In this document: positions 51,365-59,930 of the stretch, piece by piece
How the letters are laid out: every line of letters starts with the position of its first letter
Numbering within the stretch: position 1 is the first letter of the stretch
From: Martinezella rhizogenes
Lineage (GTDB): Bacteria > Pseudomonadota > Alphaproteobacteria > Rhizobiales > Rhizobiaceae
Length of the DNA: 64,000 nt
Assembly (NCBI RefSeq): GCF_000799715.1
Contig: NZ_JUHG01000015.1
Coordinates: 372,001-436,000 of the forward strand
Direction: 5' to 3'
Translations under genes and position numbers: made by a program
The notes under the pieces: model-generated
Told to the model about the DNA's origin: nothing
The model's input: only the letters and a program-made list of their open reading frames with translations
Databases searched by the model: none

Positions 51365-51949
51365 ATGGCGAACGTCGTAGTGCGCAAATTTGTCGTCTCA
51401 GTGGATGAAATCTTTCATGAAGGCGGCCCAGCGGCCGAAACGCCGCTGAAGCGCGCGGCTGTGCTGGCCGTCATCGAGAACCCCTTCGCCGGATCCTACG
51501 TGGAGGAGATCGCCGCCTTCATGGAAGCACTGAAACCGCTGGGGCTCGAAATGGCCCGCCGGATGATTGACGCACTGGGTGGTGATCCCACCGTCGTGGA
51601 AGGCTATGGCAAAGGGGCGATCGTCGGCGCCGGCGGCGAGCTGGAGCATGCGGCGCTCTGGCACAATCCGGGCGGCTACGCCATGCGCGAACTCCTCGGC
51701 GACGCCAAGGCCATCGTCCCCTCGACCAAAAAGGTCGGCGGTCCTGGTACACGGCTCGATGTTCCAGTCACTCATATCAACGCCTCCTACGTCCGTAGCC
51801 ATTTCGATGCGGTGGAAGTCGGCATCAACGACGCGCCCCGCGCGAAGGAAATGGTGGTCGCGCTTACCATGACGACTGGCCCGCGCATTCATGCTCGTGT
51901 CGGCGGGTTGAAGACGAGCGAGATCAAGGGCGAGGATGGCCTGCGATGA
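51365..51949 (+). CDS. DUF1185 (amino acid synthesis family) protein 1
   Basis: This 194-aa protein belongs to DUF1185, named for a loose link to amino-acid synthesis and without a proven reaction. It has AVIENPFAGSYVEEI, EGYGKGAIVGAGGELEHAALWH, a second basic loop (KAIVPSTKKVGGPGTRLDVPVTH) and VEVGINDAPRAKEMVVALTM. Glu and His residues in GELEHA are conserved in both paralogues here and could be catalytic. The start at 51365 follows TTGGAGAAG. It overlaps the next gene by ATGA. Divergent from the nucleoside importer. Confidence 0.85.
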   Translation: MANVVVRKFVVSVDEIFHEGGPAAETPLKRAAVLAVIENPFAGSYVEEIAAFMEALKPLGLEMARRMIDALGGDPTVVEGYGKGAIVGAGGELEHAALWHNPGGYAMRELLGDAKAIVPSTKKVGGPGTRLDVPVTHINASYVRSHFDAVEVGINDAPRAKEMVVALTMTTGPRIHARVGGLKTSEIKGEDGLR

Positions 51950-52542
51950 GCAAACATACGGAAATTGGCTTGCGCCGGATTATCACGGTGATGGAGGAAA
52001 CGCTGATCGAGGGCGGCAGGAAGCTCGATACGCCAACGCGGCGCGCAGCCTCGGTCGCGGTGATCGAGAACCCTTTCGCCGGCCGATATGTGGAAGATCT
52101 TTCACCACTAATGCACGTCGGTCGGGTGCTCGGCCGGCTCCTGCCCGAGCGGGCGGTCGCGGCCCTCGGGATCGCCGGCCATGAGGTGGAAAGCTTCGGC
52201 AAGGCCGCGCTGGTCGGAGAGGATGGCGAATTGGAACATGCGGCGGCCCTGTTGCACCCCGAGCTTGGCGCGCCATTTCGCGATGTACTCGGCGGCGGCG
52301 CAGCTCTTATCCCCTCCTCCAAAAAACGCGGCGGACCTGGCGCCCCCTTCGACGTACCGCTCGGCCACAAGGATGCCGCACGCGTGCGCAGCCATTTCGA
52401 TGGCATGGAGGTGCGCGTACCCGACGCTCCGCGCGCTAACGAGATCGCGGTCGCGATCGTCGTCACCGACTCCGGACGCCCTCATCCGCGTGTCGGCGGG
52501 CTGACCAAGGACAAAGTCCAAGGCAAGGATGGTGTCATCTAA
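51946..52542 (+). CDS. DUF1185 (amino acid synthesis family) protein 2
   Basis: This 198-aa paralogue of the preceding protein shares AVIENPFAGRYVEDL, ESFGKAALVGEDGELEHAAALLHP, the basic loop with PSSKKRGGPGAPFDVPLGHKD and VRVPDAPRANEIAVAIVV. The two are probably subunits of one complex, since they overlap by ATGA and differ throughout. Co-occurrence with an enamidase-like protein and an isochorismatase-fold hydrolase suggests a step in degradation of a nitrogen heterocycle. The reaction is unknown. Confidence 0.85.
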   Translation: MSKHTEIGLRRIITVMEETLIEGGRKLDTPTRRAASVAVIENPFAGRYVEDLSPLMHVGRVLGRLLPERAVAALGIAGHEVESFGKAALVGEDGELEHAAALLHPELGAPFRDVLGGGAALIPSSKKRGGPGAPFDVPLGHKDAARVRSHFDGMEVRVPDAPRANEIAVAIVVTDSGRPHPRVGGLTKDKVQGKDGVI

Positions 52543-52628
52543 GCCGCCTCTCAGCGATATGCCGGAAGAGAACGAAGTGCCGCAGTTCGAACAGAACATA
52601 CGGCGCTTGCATTGCCTCTTCTTGCTTC

Positions 52629-53831
52629 TCACCCGGCCATGAGTTCCGGCACGAGGATAGAGGGCGGCGTGTTGCGGCTGCGCCCGATGCGCGGAACGCC
52701 GTCGACGAGGATCATGCCGATACCCGGCATGTTGCCGAGCGTCATGCTGTCGAGCATACCGTCGCCTGCCCCGCCCATCGCCTGATCGATAAAGACGAGA
52801 TCAGCGGCAAGGCCCGGCGCAATACGGCCACGATCCTCAAGGCCGCGAAGCTTGGCGACATTGCCTGTGGCAAAGCAGATCGCCGTCTCCGGCGCAACGT
52901 TTCCGAGCGACGCAAGCATGGTGACAAGACGCAGCATGCCGAGAGGCTGAACGCCGGAGCCCGCCGGCCCATCGGTGCCGAGCACCAGGCGGTCGAGCGC
53001 ACCGATGTTGCGGATCGTGTCGAGCACGAAGAGGGCGGCGCGCATGTTGCCATTGTGCACGATTTCCAGTCCGCGACGGCTCTCCTCGCAGATCAGCTTC
53101 AGCTCCGATTCCGGTAAGGAAGTCGGCCCGCCGTTGAGATGCGCGGCGACATCCGCATCGACTTCCAGCACGGTTTCCGCTCCGATGCGAGCAGAGCCGG
53201 GGATCGAATGGCCGCCCGTGTGGGTCATGGAGGTCATGCCGTTCTGGCGAGCCCAGTCGATCATCTTTCGGCCCGTCGGTCCATCCTTGACTCCACCGAG
53301 GCCCACTTCTCCGACCAGCGTGATCCCGGCGGCGGCAAGTTCGCGGAAATCCGCCTCCGTCAGCCCGTGTTCAAGGATCAACGCACCGGCGAGGACCTTC
53401 ATGCCAGAGGGCGAGAAGGCACTAAAGGCGCGCTGTGCGGTGATCGCCAGCGCCTTGACCCCGACAACATCGTGCGGCCGGCCAGGCACATGCACCTCGC
53501 CGGCCGAAACCAGCGTCGTCACGCCGCCATGCAGGGTGGAGTCGATCCAGCCGATCTGGTTCTGGCGCGGCGTCCAGTCGCCCATCACGGGATGGGCATG
53601 GTTATCGATCATCCCCGGCATGATCGACGACCCCTTGGCGTCGATCACACGCATCGCCCCGGACAGCGTCATGTCCTTCTCGCGTCCGACTGCGACGATC
53701 TTCCCGTGCTCCACGAGGATCGCATCGGCCTTGGCGATCGGAGCCGCAAGATCGCCCGTCAGCACGAGGCCGAGATTGCGGATGACGAGGCGGTCGGGGC
53801 CGCCGGCTGGGTTGGAAGAATGCGGCATCAT
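52629..53831 (-). CDS. Enamidase-like amidohydrolase
   Basis: This 400-aa metallohydrolase has IMPGMIDNHAHPVMGDW as the first metal site, followed by LHGGVTTLVSAGEVHVPGRPHDVVGVKALAI, MTHTGGHSIPGS, HLNGGP, VLGTDGPAGSGVQPLG and a C-terminal SRNTPPS. These match enamidase of anaerobic nicotinate degradation, which opens and deaminates 1,4,5,6-tetrahydro-6-oxonicotinate to 2-formylglutarate. The start at 53831 follows GAAGGA. It is convergent with the DUF1185 genes and downstream of MarR on the same strand. A 6-oxo-tetrahydropyridine or similar cyclic enamide is the likely substrate class. Confidence 0.85.
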   Translation of the reverse strand: MMPHSSNPAGGPDRLVIRNLGLVLTGDLAAPIAKADAILVEHGKIVAVGREKDMTLSGAMRVIDAKGSSIMPGMIDNHAHPVMGDWTPRQNQIGWIDSTLHGGVTTLVSAGEVHVPGRPHDVVGVKALAITAQRAFSAFSPSGMKVLAGALILEHGLTEADFRELAAAGITLVGEVGLGGVKDGPTGRKMIDWARQNGMTSMTHTGGHSIPGSARIGAETVLEVDADVAAHLNGGPTSLPESELKLICEESRRGLEIVHNGNMRAALFVLDTIRNIGALDRLVLGTDGPAGSGVQPLGMLRLVTMLASLGNVAPETAICFATGNVAKLRGLEDRGRIAPGLAADLVFIDQAMGGAGDGMLDSMTLGNMPGIGMILVDGVPRIGRSRNTPPSILVPELMAG

Positions 53832-53912
53832 GTAGTCCTTCGGTCTGATTTCCGGACTTGGTCCGTGGCAATATTTTCGATTTGCCCGACGATTTGGACG
53901 CGCCTCTTCCAT

Positions 53913-53934
53913 CGCACGGCAGAGCAGCCGTGCG
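53913..53934 (-). other. Hairpin in the leader of the enamidase-like gene
   Basis: CGCACGGC (53913-53920) pairs perfectly with GCCGTGCG (53927-53934) across a 6-base loop, about 80 bases upstream of the start codon at 53831. It may be a processing site between MarR and this gene or a leader structure. Confidence 0.5.
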
Positions 53935-54069
53935 GGCCGTTATGCGTTCCTCACTGTTTATCGGGCCGATACGCCTTTAAGCGTATCAAGATTTTCTTCA
54001 CCGGCATGCTTTAGCGCCGGACAGGGCAAGGTTGCCGGCGCTGCCGGAGCATGCCGCAACGGCGCCCCT

Positions 54070-54690
54070 CTACTCTGTCGTCTCCGATCCGCCGATGCGA
54101 TTCAAAAGATCGAGGAGCGTCGCCTGCTCTCCAGGCGTCAACGGCGAAAGCAGCCGGCGCGCGACTTCCATGCTCAGATCCAGCAAGGGGAGCGTGAACT
54201 GAACGCCCGCATTCGTCAGGGTGATCATGGTCATGCGTTGATCGGTATCGGATCGCTTGCGCGCGATAAGTCCCCGTTTCATCAACGCCTTGACAACAAG
54301 GCTGATCGTTGAGGGATCCATCTGGGTCATGCGACCGAGATAGTTCTGCGACAGCTCGCCATGCTTCAGAAGGGTTGCCAGTGCCGCGTGCTGGGTGGGT
54401 GTCAGATCGCCAACCGGCATGATCTCCTGGAAGCAGGCGGTGGCACGCTGATGCGCCCGGCGAAGGAGATGAGCCGGATGATGTTCGAGCGCATAACCGG
54501 TGCGTGCATAATAGGCAAGGATCTCCTCATGTCCAAGTGCCGGCGCTTCAACTGCCGTTTTCGCGCCGCTTTCCGTGGAGATCTGGTTCATCGTATCGAG
54601 TTTGCTCAAATCCGGTTCCGTTCGGCTGCCTACGTCCGGCGGTGCCGCCAGCCGTCCTGTTTCATGTCCATGAGAAAGGGTATTCTCCAC
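54070..54690 (-). CDS. MarR-family transcriptional regulator
   Basis: This 206-aa protein has a winged-helix MarR domain at about 75-195: HLLRRAHQRATACFQEIM, LTPTQHAALATLLKHGELSQNYLGRMTQMDPSTISLVVKALMKRGLI, and the wing RKRSDTDQRMTMITLTNAG. The N-terminal 60 residues are low in complexity, and a start at 54591 (beginning MNQISTES) is equally plausible. It follows the isochorismatase-fold gene by 4 bases and so shares its operon. It is the only local regulator and the best candidate to bind the TTGATGATCAA palindrome upstream. Confidence 0.9.
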   Translation of the reverse strand: MENTLSHGHETGRLAAPPDVGSRTEPDLSKLDTMNQISTESGAKTAVEAPALGHEEILAYYARTGYALEHHPAHLLRRAHQRATACFQEIMPVGDLTPTQHAALATLLKHGELSQNYLGRMTQMDPSTISLVVKALMKRGLIARKRSDTDQRMTMITLTNAGVQFTLPLLDLSMEVARRLLSPLTPGEQATLLDLLNRIGGSETTE

Positions 54691-54694
54691 TCAA

Positions 54695-55336
54695 TCAAGC
54701 CGCAATCATATTGCTGATTGCCGCTCCACGGTTGAGCGAGGCAACCACACTTTCCGCATCTGATACGACCCCGAAATGCGTGGCGATATCGTAGAGCGAG
54801 CTTTCCTGCTCGCGCGAACCGGTCGCGGCACAGGCATCTGCCGGCACAACGACTTCATAGCCGTTGAAAAAGGCGTCATGCACCGTCGAGCGTACGCAGA
54901 TATTCGTGACGACACCGAAGACGACGAGTTGGTCGATCTGCATGTCTTTCAGGGTCAGATCCAGATCCGTCTGGAAAAAGGCGGAATAGCGCCGTTTGAT
55001 GACGTGTATCTCGTCCGCCCGTGCGCCCAGATCCTCGATGATCTCGGTGGCCCAGGTGTTTTCCAGGCTATGTGGCGTGCGTTTGGCCCATTCGCGCTCA
55101 TGGCGCATGCCCGGACGATGGGCGTCATGTATCCAAATGACCGGCGCACCCGCCGCGCGCGCCGCCGTAATCAGCGCCACCTGCGCCGGCAAGAGCGCCT
55201 CATAGCCCGGCAGCACCATCTTGCCGCCAGGCTTGCAGAACTCGTTGATCATGTCGATCACCAGCAACGCTGCACGCTTGGGGTTCAGGCGGACCTCATG
55301 TTGATTGAGATGAGCAGAAAAGACGTCGAGCGGCAT
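54695..55336 (-). CDS. Isochorismatase-fold cysteine hydrolase
   Basis: This 213-aa protein has the triad of cysteine amidohydrolases: Asp in ALLVIDMINEF, Lys in HVIKRRYSAFFQTDL and Cys in GVVTNICVRSTVHDAF. Relatives include nicotinamidase, maleamate amidohydrolase, ureidoacrylate hydrolase RutB and N-carbamoylsarcosine amidase. With the enamidase-like enzyme and nucleoside uptake in the same regulon, amide hydrolysis during heterocycle breakdown is likely. The start at 55336 gives the natural MPLDVFSAHL N-terminus. Confidence 0.88.
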   Translation of the reverse strand: MPLDVFSAHLNQHEVRLNPKRAALLVIDMINEFCKPGGKMVLPGYEALLPAQVALITAARAAGAPVIWIHDAHRPGMRHEREWAKRTPHSLENTWATEIIEDLGARADEIHVIKRRYSAFFQTDLDLTLKDMQIDQLVVFGVVTNICVRSTVHDAFFNGYEVVVPADACAATGSREQESSLYDIATHFGVVSDAESVVASLNRGAAISNMIAA

Positions 55337-55380
55337 GGTCGGCTTCCTGTTCGCGAAGGTGGAATAGCGCAACAATTTAC

Positions 55381-55419
55381 TTGATGATCAAACAAGCAAG
55401 TGAAGGCACGCAAAGTCAA
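55381..55419 (-). promoter_or_regulatory. Promoter and palindromic operator of the hydrolase-MarR operon
   Basis: In minus-strand reading, TTGACT (55414-55419) is a -35 box. TTGATGATCAA (55381-55391), a perfect 11-bp palindrome with central G, covers the expected -10/+1 region. This geometry fits autorepression by the MarR protein. Confidence 0.6.
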
Positions 55420-55517
55420 GAACTTTCTCCACCACCTCTATGAATTTGGCTAATTTTGCCGATTTTCTGGCATTCCTGGTGATGTTTCAGGCATCATCAC
55501 TTCACGTTTCAATTCAC

Positions 55518-55560
55518 TTGACAAGCGATAATCCTTGATCCTTACTCATATGACCATCAA
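55518..55560 (+). promoter_or_regulatory. Promoter and shared operator of the second importer operon
   Basis: TTGACA (55518-55523) is a consensus -35 box. TATGACCATCAA (55549-55560) lies about 25 bases beyond it and is identical to the site at 51156-51167. It begins 65 bases before the binding-protein start. Confidence 0.6.
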
Positions 55561-55613
55561 CGATATGGTCGCGACGCCACGCGTCGAACGCAAGCACAAA
55601 GAGGGGTTCCGTC

Positions 55614-56981
55614 ATGCCTGATTCTTTGCCTGTCTCCCATTGCATACCTCAACGCCCACGCATCACATGGGCAAACCGTCTGCTGGCGATCGCGCTCGGG
55701 CTCTCCGTCGCTTTTCTGCCGATCGCGGCGGAAGCCGATGGCATCACGCTCAAGGTCTTCGGCGGTTCGTCGCTCGACGTCCTCGCACCACGCGAACAGC
55801 CTGAGGTACAGACTCGCATCCGCGAGGAAGTGGTCTCCGGTTTTCTTAAAGCCCATCCCGAAGTCTCCGCCGTGGAATGGGATGCACAGGGGCCACAATC
55901 CGGCTCTCTGCAGCGGATGATGACCGCCAAGCTCTCCAGCCAGGAGATGGACCTCGTTGCCTGCTCCGCCTTCTGGGTGAATGGCGCCTATGTGCGTCGC
56001 GGCCTCCTTCGCCCGATCACCGAGGAGGAGGCGAAGCCCTTCGCTGGCAATGTCGACCAGGCAAGCTTTGGCGCTTTCACCATCAACGGCAAGCTCTACG
56101 GCGTGCCGATCAGTTCGCTCTCGACCTCGACGATCTTCTACAATGCCGATCTCTTCAAGAAACTCGGTATCCCCACGCCGCCGACCTATGAAGACCTAAA
56201 GGTCGCCGTACCGAAGTTGAAACAGGCCGGCGTAATTCCGCTTCTGCACCAGGGCGCGAATGCGGTCATGTGGCCCATGTGGTTCTTCGAAACCATATCC
56301 CAGTCGAGCGGCGACCCGGTCGGCCTTACCCAGTCGCAACTCGAAGGCAAGGAGCCTTTCGACGACGCAGCGAGTGTCGAAGCCTTCCGCCTGGTCAAGC
56401 AATGGGTGGACGATGGCATCCTGTCGAAGGATTCGCTATCGGTCGACATGGAAGGCATGCGGGCCGCCTTTGCCAGTGGCAAGAGCGCCATGTATTACGG
56501 CGGCACCTGGGAAATCCCCTCGCTCAAGGAGAACGTCAAGGGCTTTGCCTGGGGTGTCTTCCCCTTCCCCAAGATGCCTGGCACCAAGGGTGATCCGAAG
56601 CATGGCGGAGGCGCTGACAACGGCATGTGTCTTTCGGCCTCCATCCCGGAAGAAAAGGTCAAGCCTGCGCTCGATTTCATCGCCTATCTGACCAAGCCCG
56701 AGGTCGCGAAGATCTACCTCGCCGCCGACCAGCCGATCGCCACCTCGATCAAGGGCGTGGACGGCGTGGATGAGGCCTATGCCAAGGATCTGCGCGCCAC
56801 CACCTTCCCCAATACGATCAAGTTCCTCGACTGGATCTGGCCGAGCGAGGTGACGACGGCCGTGGCTTCCGGGATCGCCGGCGTCGTCGGCGGCACGGCG
56901 ACGCCCGAAGATGCCGCAAAAAGCGTTCGGGCCGCTTTCAAGACCCTGGTCGACGACGGCAACTGGCCACCGAAGGATTGA
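55614..56981 (+). CDS. Sugar-type ABC transporter substrate-binding protein
   Basis: This 455-aa SBP_bac_1 protein has a long signal peptide (about 42 residues, cationic start, hydrophobic LLAIALGLSVAFLPIAAEA). The mature part has VLAPREQPEVQTRIREEVVSGFLKAHPEVS, ISSLSTSTIFYNADLFKKLGI, YYGGTWEIPSLKENVKG and FIAYLTKPEVAKIYL, typical of oligosaccharide-class binding proteins. It is the first gene of an operon that continues with an isomerase and two permeases. Confidence 0.92.
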   Translation: MPDSLPVSHCIPQRPRITWANRLLAIALGLSVAFLPIAAEADGITLKVFGGSSLDVLAPREQPEVQTRIREEVVSGFLKAHPEVSAVEWDAQGPQSGSLQRMMTAKLSSQEMDLVACSAFWVNGAYVRRGLLRPITEEEAKPFAGNVDQASFGAFTINGKLYGVPISSLSTSTIFYNADLFKKLGIPTPPTYEDLKVAVPKLKQAGVIPLLHQGANAVMWPMWFFETISQSSGDPVGLTQSQLEGKEPFDDAASVEAFRLVKQWVDDGILSKDSLSVDMEGMRAAFASGKSAMYYGGTWEIPSLKENVKGFAWGVFPFPKMPGTKGDPKHGGGADNGMCLSASIPEEKVKPALDFIAYLTKPEVAKIYLAADQPIATSIKGVDGVDEAYAKDLRATTFPNTIKFLDWIWPSEVTTAVASGIAGVVGGTATPEDAAKSVRAAFKTLVDDGNWPPKD

Positions 56982-57054
56982 TTGCCAATTTCGGTAAGTC
57001 CGGCGGCGGGTGAAAAGGCCCTCCCAACCCCTGATCCGCCGCCATGGCTTGCCT

Positions 57055-57088
57055 CGTCCGCCGGCATGACTCTCCGTGCCGGCGGACG
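57055..57088 (+). other. 12-bp hairpin after the binding-protein gene
   Basis: CGTCCGCCGGCA (57055-57066) pairs perfectly with TGCCGGCGGACG (57077-57088) around a 10-base loop, with no T-tract. As after the binding-protein gene at 32363, this probably stabilises the upstream message. Confidence 0.65.
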
Positions 57089-57157
57089 CCCCGAGCAATG
57101 CTCTCGCATCCCCGTATCGGCCGCAAGAAAACGCGGCAGAAGAAGAAAGAAGAGCCT

Positions 57158-58081
57158 ATGACCCGTTCCGCCCGACAGCGTTTCTCGATCGGTTACCACC
57201 TCAACAGCTGGGATCTCACCGGCCAGCCTCTGCGTCCCGCGCTGGAATTTCTCGCCGGCGAAGGCTTCGGCTGGTTCGAGATCCTCGCTTTCACCAGCCT
57301 CTCCGACCAGTTCGCCCGCAAATACATGCAACTCGGCGATCTCGCACCATCAGGCGTGACGACGGATACTGATATCCTGCGCCGCTATGCGCTGTTGTCC
57401 GAGGCACAAAGCGATCTCGGCATCCGTCTCTCCTCGCTCTACGTCAACGCCACCTTCGTCAATCCGGTGCTGTGGGAGTATGAACGCGGCTGCCTCATTT
57501 CGCTTGCCCGTCTGCTCAAAGGCTTCGGCGCACCAGTCCTCGTCCTCGGCGGCGGCCCCTCGGAGGCCTCCGGCAGCAGGCATGGCAAAGAAGACTACAA
57601 AGTCTTCTGCCGGGCGCTTGAGGATATCGGCCGCCGCACGGCCGATCTTGGCATTGCTACCGTCTACCATCCACATCTCGACACGTTCATCGAACGTCGA
57701 GACCAGCTCGACCGGATGATGGACGAACTCGACACCCACCATGCTGGACTGTGCATCGATCCCGCCCACCTCGCCCAGACTCATTCCGATCCGGTGGCTG
57801 CGCTGAAGACCTACATCTCGGCGGTGCGCTACATGCATTTGAAGGACACCAAGGTGGACGACAGCCTGGTCGGGCCGGAACGCTACGCCGCTTTCTGCGA
57901 ACTCGGCGCCGGGGTGGTCGATCTGCCCGGCCTCGTCGATGTCCTTCTCGACGCCGACTACGAAGGGCTCGCCCTCGTCGAACTCGACGCCTCGCAGAAG
58001 ACGGCGGAGCAGAGCGCGCGCGAAAGCATCGCCTATCTGACCGGCACGCTCGGCCTCACGCTTAACCCCACCAAGGCCTGA
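57158..58081 (+). CDS. Sugar phosphate isomerase/epimerase (AP_endonuc_2 TIM barrel, IolE-like)
   Basis: This 307-aa protein has the barrel pattern of inosose dehydratases and ketose epimerases, with YHPHLDTFIERRDQLDRMMDELD, LCIDPAHLAQTHSD, RYMHLKDTKVD and ALVELDASQKTA. The Glu/Asp/His residues in these segments normally bind a divalent metal. It would isomerise, epimerise or dehydrate a sugar or inositol derivative brought in by the importer. The start at 57158 is the natural N-terminus; longer frames add an unrelated basic leader. Confidence 0.9.
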   Translation: MTRSARQRFSIGYHLNSWDLTGQPLRPALEFLAGEGFGWFEILAFTSLSDQFARKYMQLGDLAPSGVTTDTDILRRYALLSEAQSDLGIRLSSLYVNATFVNPVLWEYERGCLISLARLLKGFGAPVLVLGGGPSEASGSRHGKEDYKVFCRALEDIGRRTADLGIATVYHPHLDTFIERRDQLDRMMDELDTHHAGLCIDPAHLAQTHSDPVAALKTYISAVRYMHLKDTKVDDSLVGPERYAAFCELGAGVVDLPGLVDVLLDADYEGLALVELDASQKTAEQSARESIAYLTGTLGLTLNPTKA

Positions 58082-58094
58082 AGGGACGAGCGAG

Positions 58095-59000
58095 ATGGCT
58101 GTGACGGCGAAAAGACGCATCCGGCTCGACGGTGACGGCATGGTGGCGACGCTGATGCTGGCGCCAGCGGCCGTGCTCTTCTCGCTATTCTTTCTCTGGC
58201 CTTTCGCCCGGGGCCTATGGATCAGCTTGACGCGCTGGGACGGGTTTTCCCCGCCGGTGTTCATCGGCGCCGGCAATTACCTCAAGCTCCTGCGCGACAG
58301 CCTGTTCCTCGGCGCGCTGGAGAACAACCTGATTTTCGTGGTCGCGATCCTGATCTTCAAGAATTTGCTCGGCCTTGGGCTTGCAATGCTGCTCGACCGG
58401 GCGCTGTTCCTGCGCGGACCGATCCGTGCGGCGGTCTTCATTCCCGTGACCCTCTCCTTTGCCGCCACCGGGCTGCTCTGGTCCTGGATCTACAATCCGG
58501 TCTTCGGCCTTCTGAACGCCGCGCTCGACCTTCTCGGCCTGTCAGGCTTGCAACAATCGTGGCTGGGCGACGCTCATATCGCACTTTATTCCATCATCGC
58601 CGTCGACATCTGGAAATGGCTGGGCTTTCATGCCGTGATCTATCTCGCCGGCCTGCAGACGATCCCGCAAGATCTCTACGAGGCCGCCCGCCTCGACGGC
58701 GCCGGGCCGGTTGCCCGATTTCGCCATGTGACACTGCCCCTGATGATGCCGGTTGTTCTGATCAATGTCATCCTTGGCCTCTCGGGCGCTTTCGTGCGCA
58801 ATTTCGATATCGTGCAAGTGTTGACCCAAGGCGGCCCGAACCACGCAACAGAGGTCGTCATGACGCTGATGGTCAAGACCGCTTTCCAGGACGGCAATAT
58901 GGGTTATGCCAGCGCCATGGGCTATGCTCTGTTCCTCATCGTCGCTCTCGCCTGCGTGGCGCTTCTCGGCCTTATGCGCCGCTCGAAGGTGGATCTATGA
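58095..59000 (+). CDS. Sugar ABC transporter permease 1 (MalF/UgpA type)
   Basis: This 301-aa protein has six predicted membrane helices and the EAA loop YEAARLDGAGPVARFRHVTLP (about residues 195-215). Its stop overlaps the next start by ATGA. Confidence 0.94.
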   Translation: MAVTAKRRIRLDGDGMVATLMLAPAAVLFSLFFLWPFARGLWISLTRWDGFSPPVFIGAGNYLKLLRDSLFLGALENNLIFVVAILIFKNLLGLGLAMLLDRALFLRGPIRAAVFIPVTLSFAATGLLWSWIYNPVFGLLNAALDLLGLSGLQQSWLGDAHIALYSIIAVDIWKWLGFHAVIYLAGLQTIPQDLYEAARLDGAGPVARFRHVTLPLMMPVVLINVILGLSGAFVRNFDIVQVLTQGGPNHATEVVMTLMVKTAFQDGNMGYASAMGYALFLIVALACVALLGLMRRSKVDL

Positions 59001-59914
59001 GTATGACACTCCGCTCTCCCCTTCCGCTTGCCGCGGGCCGCAAGAATAGACGATCCTCCAGCCGGAGCTGGTGGCAGGATCGCGTCGACGGCCGCTCGTT
59101 GGGTGAACTCATCCTCGTCTATGCACTGCTCGCATTTGTGCTTGTGGAAACGCTCTATCCGCTTGCCTGGGTGCTCTTCGGCTCGCTGAAGACCAAGGAC
59201 GAAATCCTCGCCAATATCTGGGGACCACCCTCAGGCTTCGTCTGGCAAAACTATGTCGAAGCCTGGCGAGGCTCCGGCATGGGTGCGCGCATCGTCAACA
59301 GCGCCGTCGTGACCGCCACCGCCTTGGCGCTGCTTGTCGCATCCGCAACACCAGCGGCCTATGCGCTTTCGCGGCTTGCCTTTCGCGGGCGCAACTTTGT
59401 TCTGGCCCTGGTCGTTGCCGCCATGCTGGTGCCGCCGCAGGTCATGGCCATTCCGCTGTTCATGACCGCGCGCGATCTCGGCCTCATCAACAGCCGGCTT
59501 GGCATCGCGCTGATTCATGCGGCGGCCAACCTGCCGCTCTCGATCTTCATCCTGCGCAGCTTCTTCCTGTCCCTGCCGATGGAGCTCGAAGACGCCGCCC
59601 GCATGGATGGAGCGAGCCGGTTTCAGATCCTATGGCTGATCATGCTGCCCCTGGTGCGCCCAGGGATGGCGCTCGTCACCATCTTCGGCTTCATCGAGAT
59701 CTGGAACGATTTCTTCCTCGCCTTCCTGCTGTTGCGCGATCCGGCGGTGCAGACCATTCCGCTCGGCCTTGTCGCCTTCTTCCAGCAATACGGCTCGATG
59801 TGGAACCTCTATTTTGCGGCGCTGACGATCACGACCCTGCCGGTGATCGTCGTCTTTGTGCTGATGCAGCGGCAGTTCGTCGCCGGACTGACGGCCGGCG
59901 CGGTGAAAGCATGA
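58997..59914 (+). CDS. Sugar ABC transporter permease 2 (MalG/UgpE type)
   Basis: This 305-aa protein has six membrane helices, an N-terminal basic tail and the EAA loop LEDAARMDGASRFQILWLIMLP. The start at 58997 overlaps the previous stop. No ATP-binding gene follows; the next gene is an oxidoreductase. The importer must borrow an ATPase, for example the MalK-type protein encoded at 34390-35439. Confidence 0.94.
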   Translation: MSMTLRSPLPLAAGRKNRRSSSRSWWQDRVDGRSLGELILVYALLAFVLVETLYPLAWVLFGSLKTKDEILANIWGPPSGFVWQNYVEAWRGSGMGARIVNSAVVTATALALLVASATPAAYALSRLAFRGRNFVLALVVAAMLVPPQVMAIPLFMTARDLGLINSRLGIALIHAAANLPLSIFILRSFFLSLPMELEDAARMDGASRFQILWLIMLPLVRPGMALVTIFGFIEIWNDFFLAFLLLRDPAVQTIPLGLVAFFQQYGSMWNLYFAALTITTLPVIVVFVLMQRQFVAGLTAGAVKA

Positions 59915-59930
59915 GACGGAGCCCTTCTCC

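Noticed and set aside
58217..59914. A 565-codon open frame suggesting another fused permease
   Set aside because: The first 260 codons are out of frame with permease 1 and give Arg/Pro-rich nonsense; the true second permease starts at 58997. Only the 32487-34376 fusion is real.
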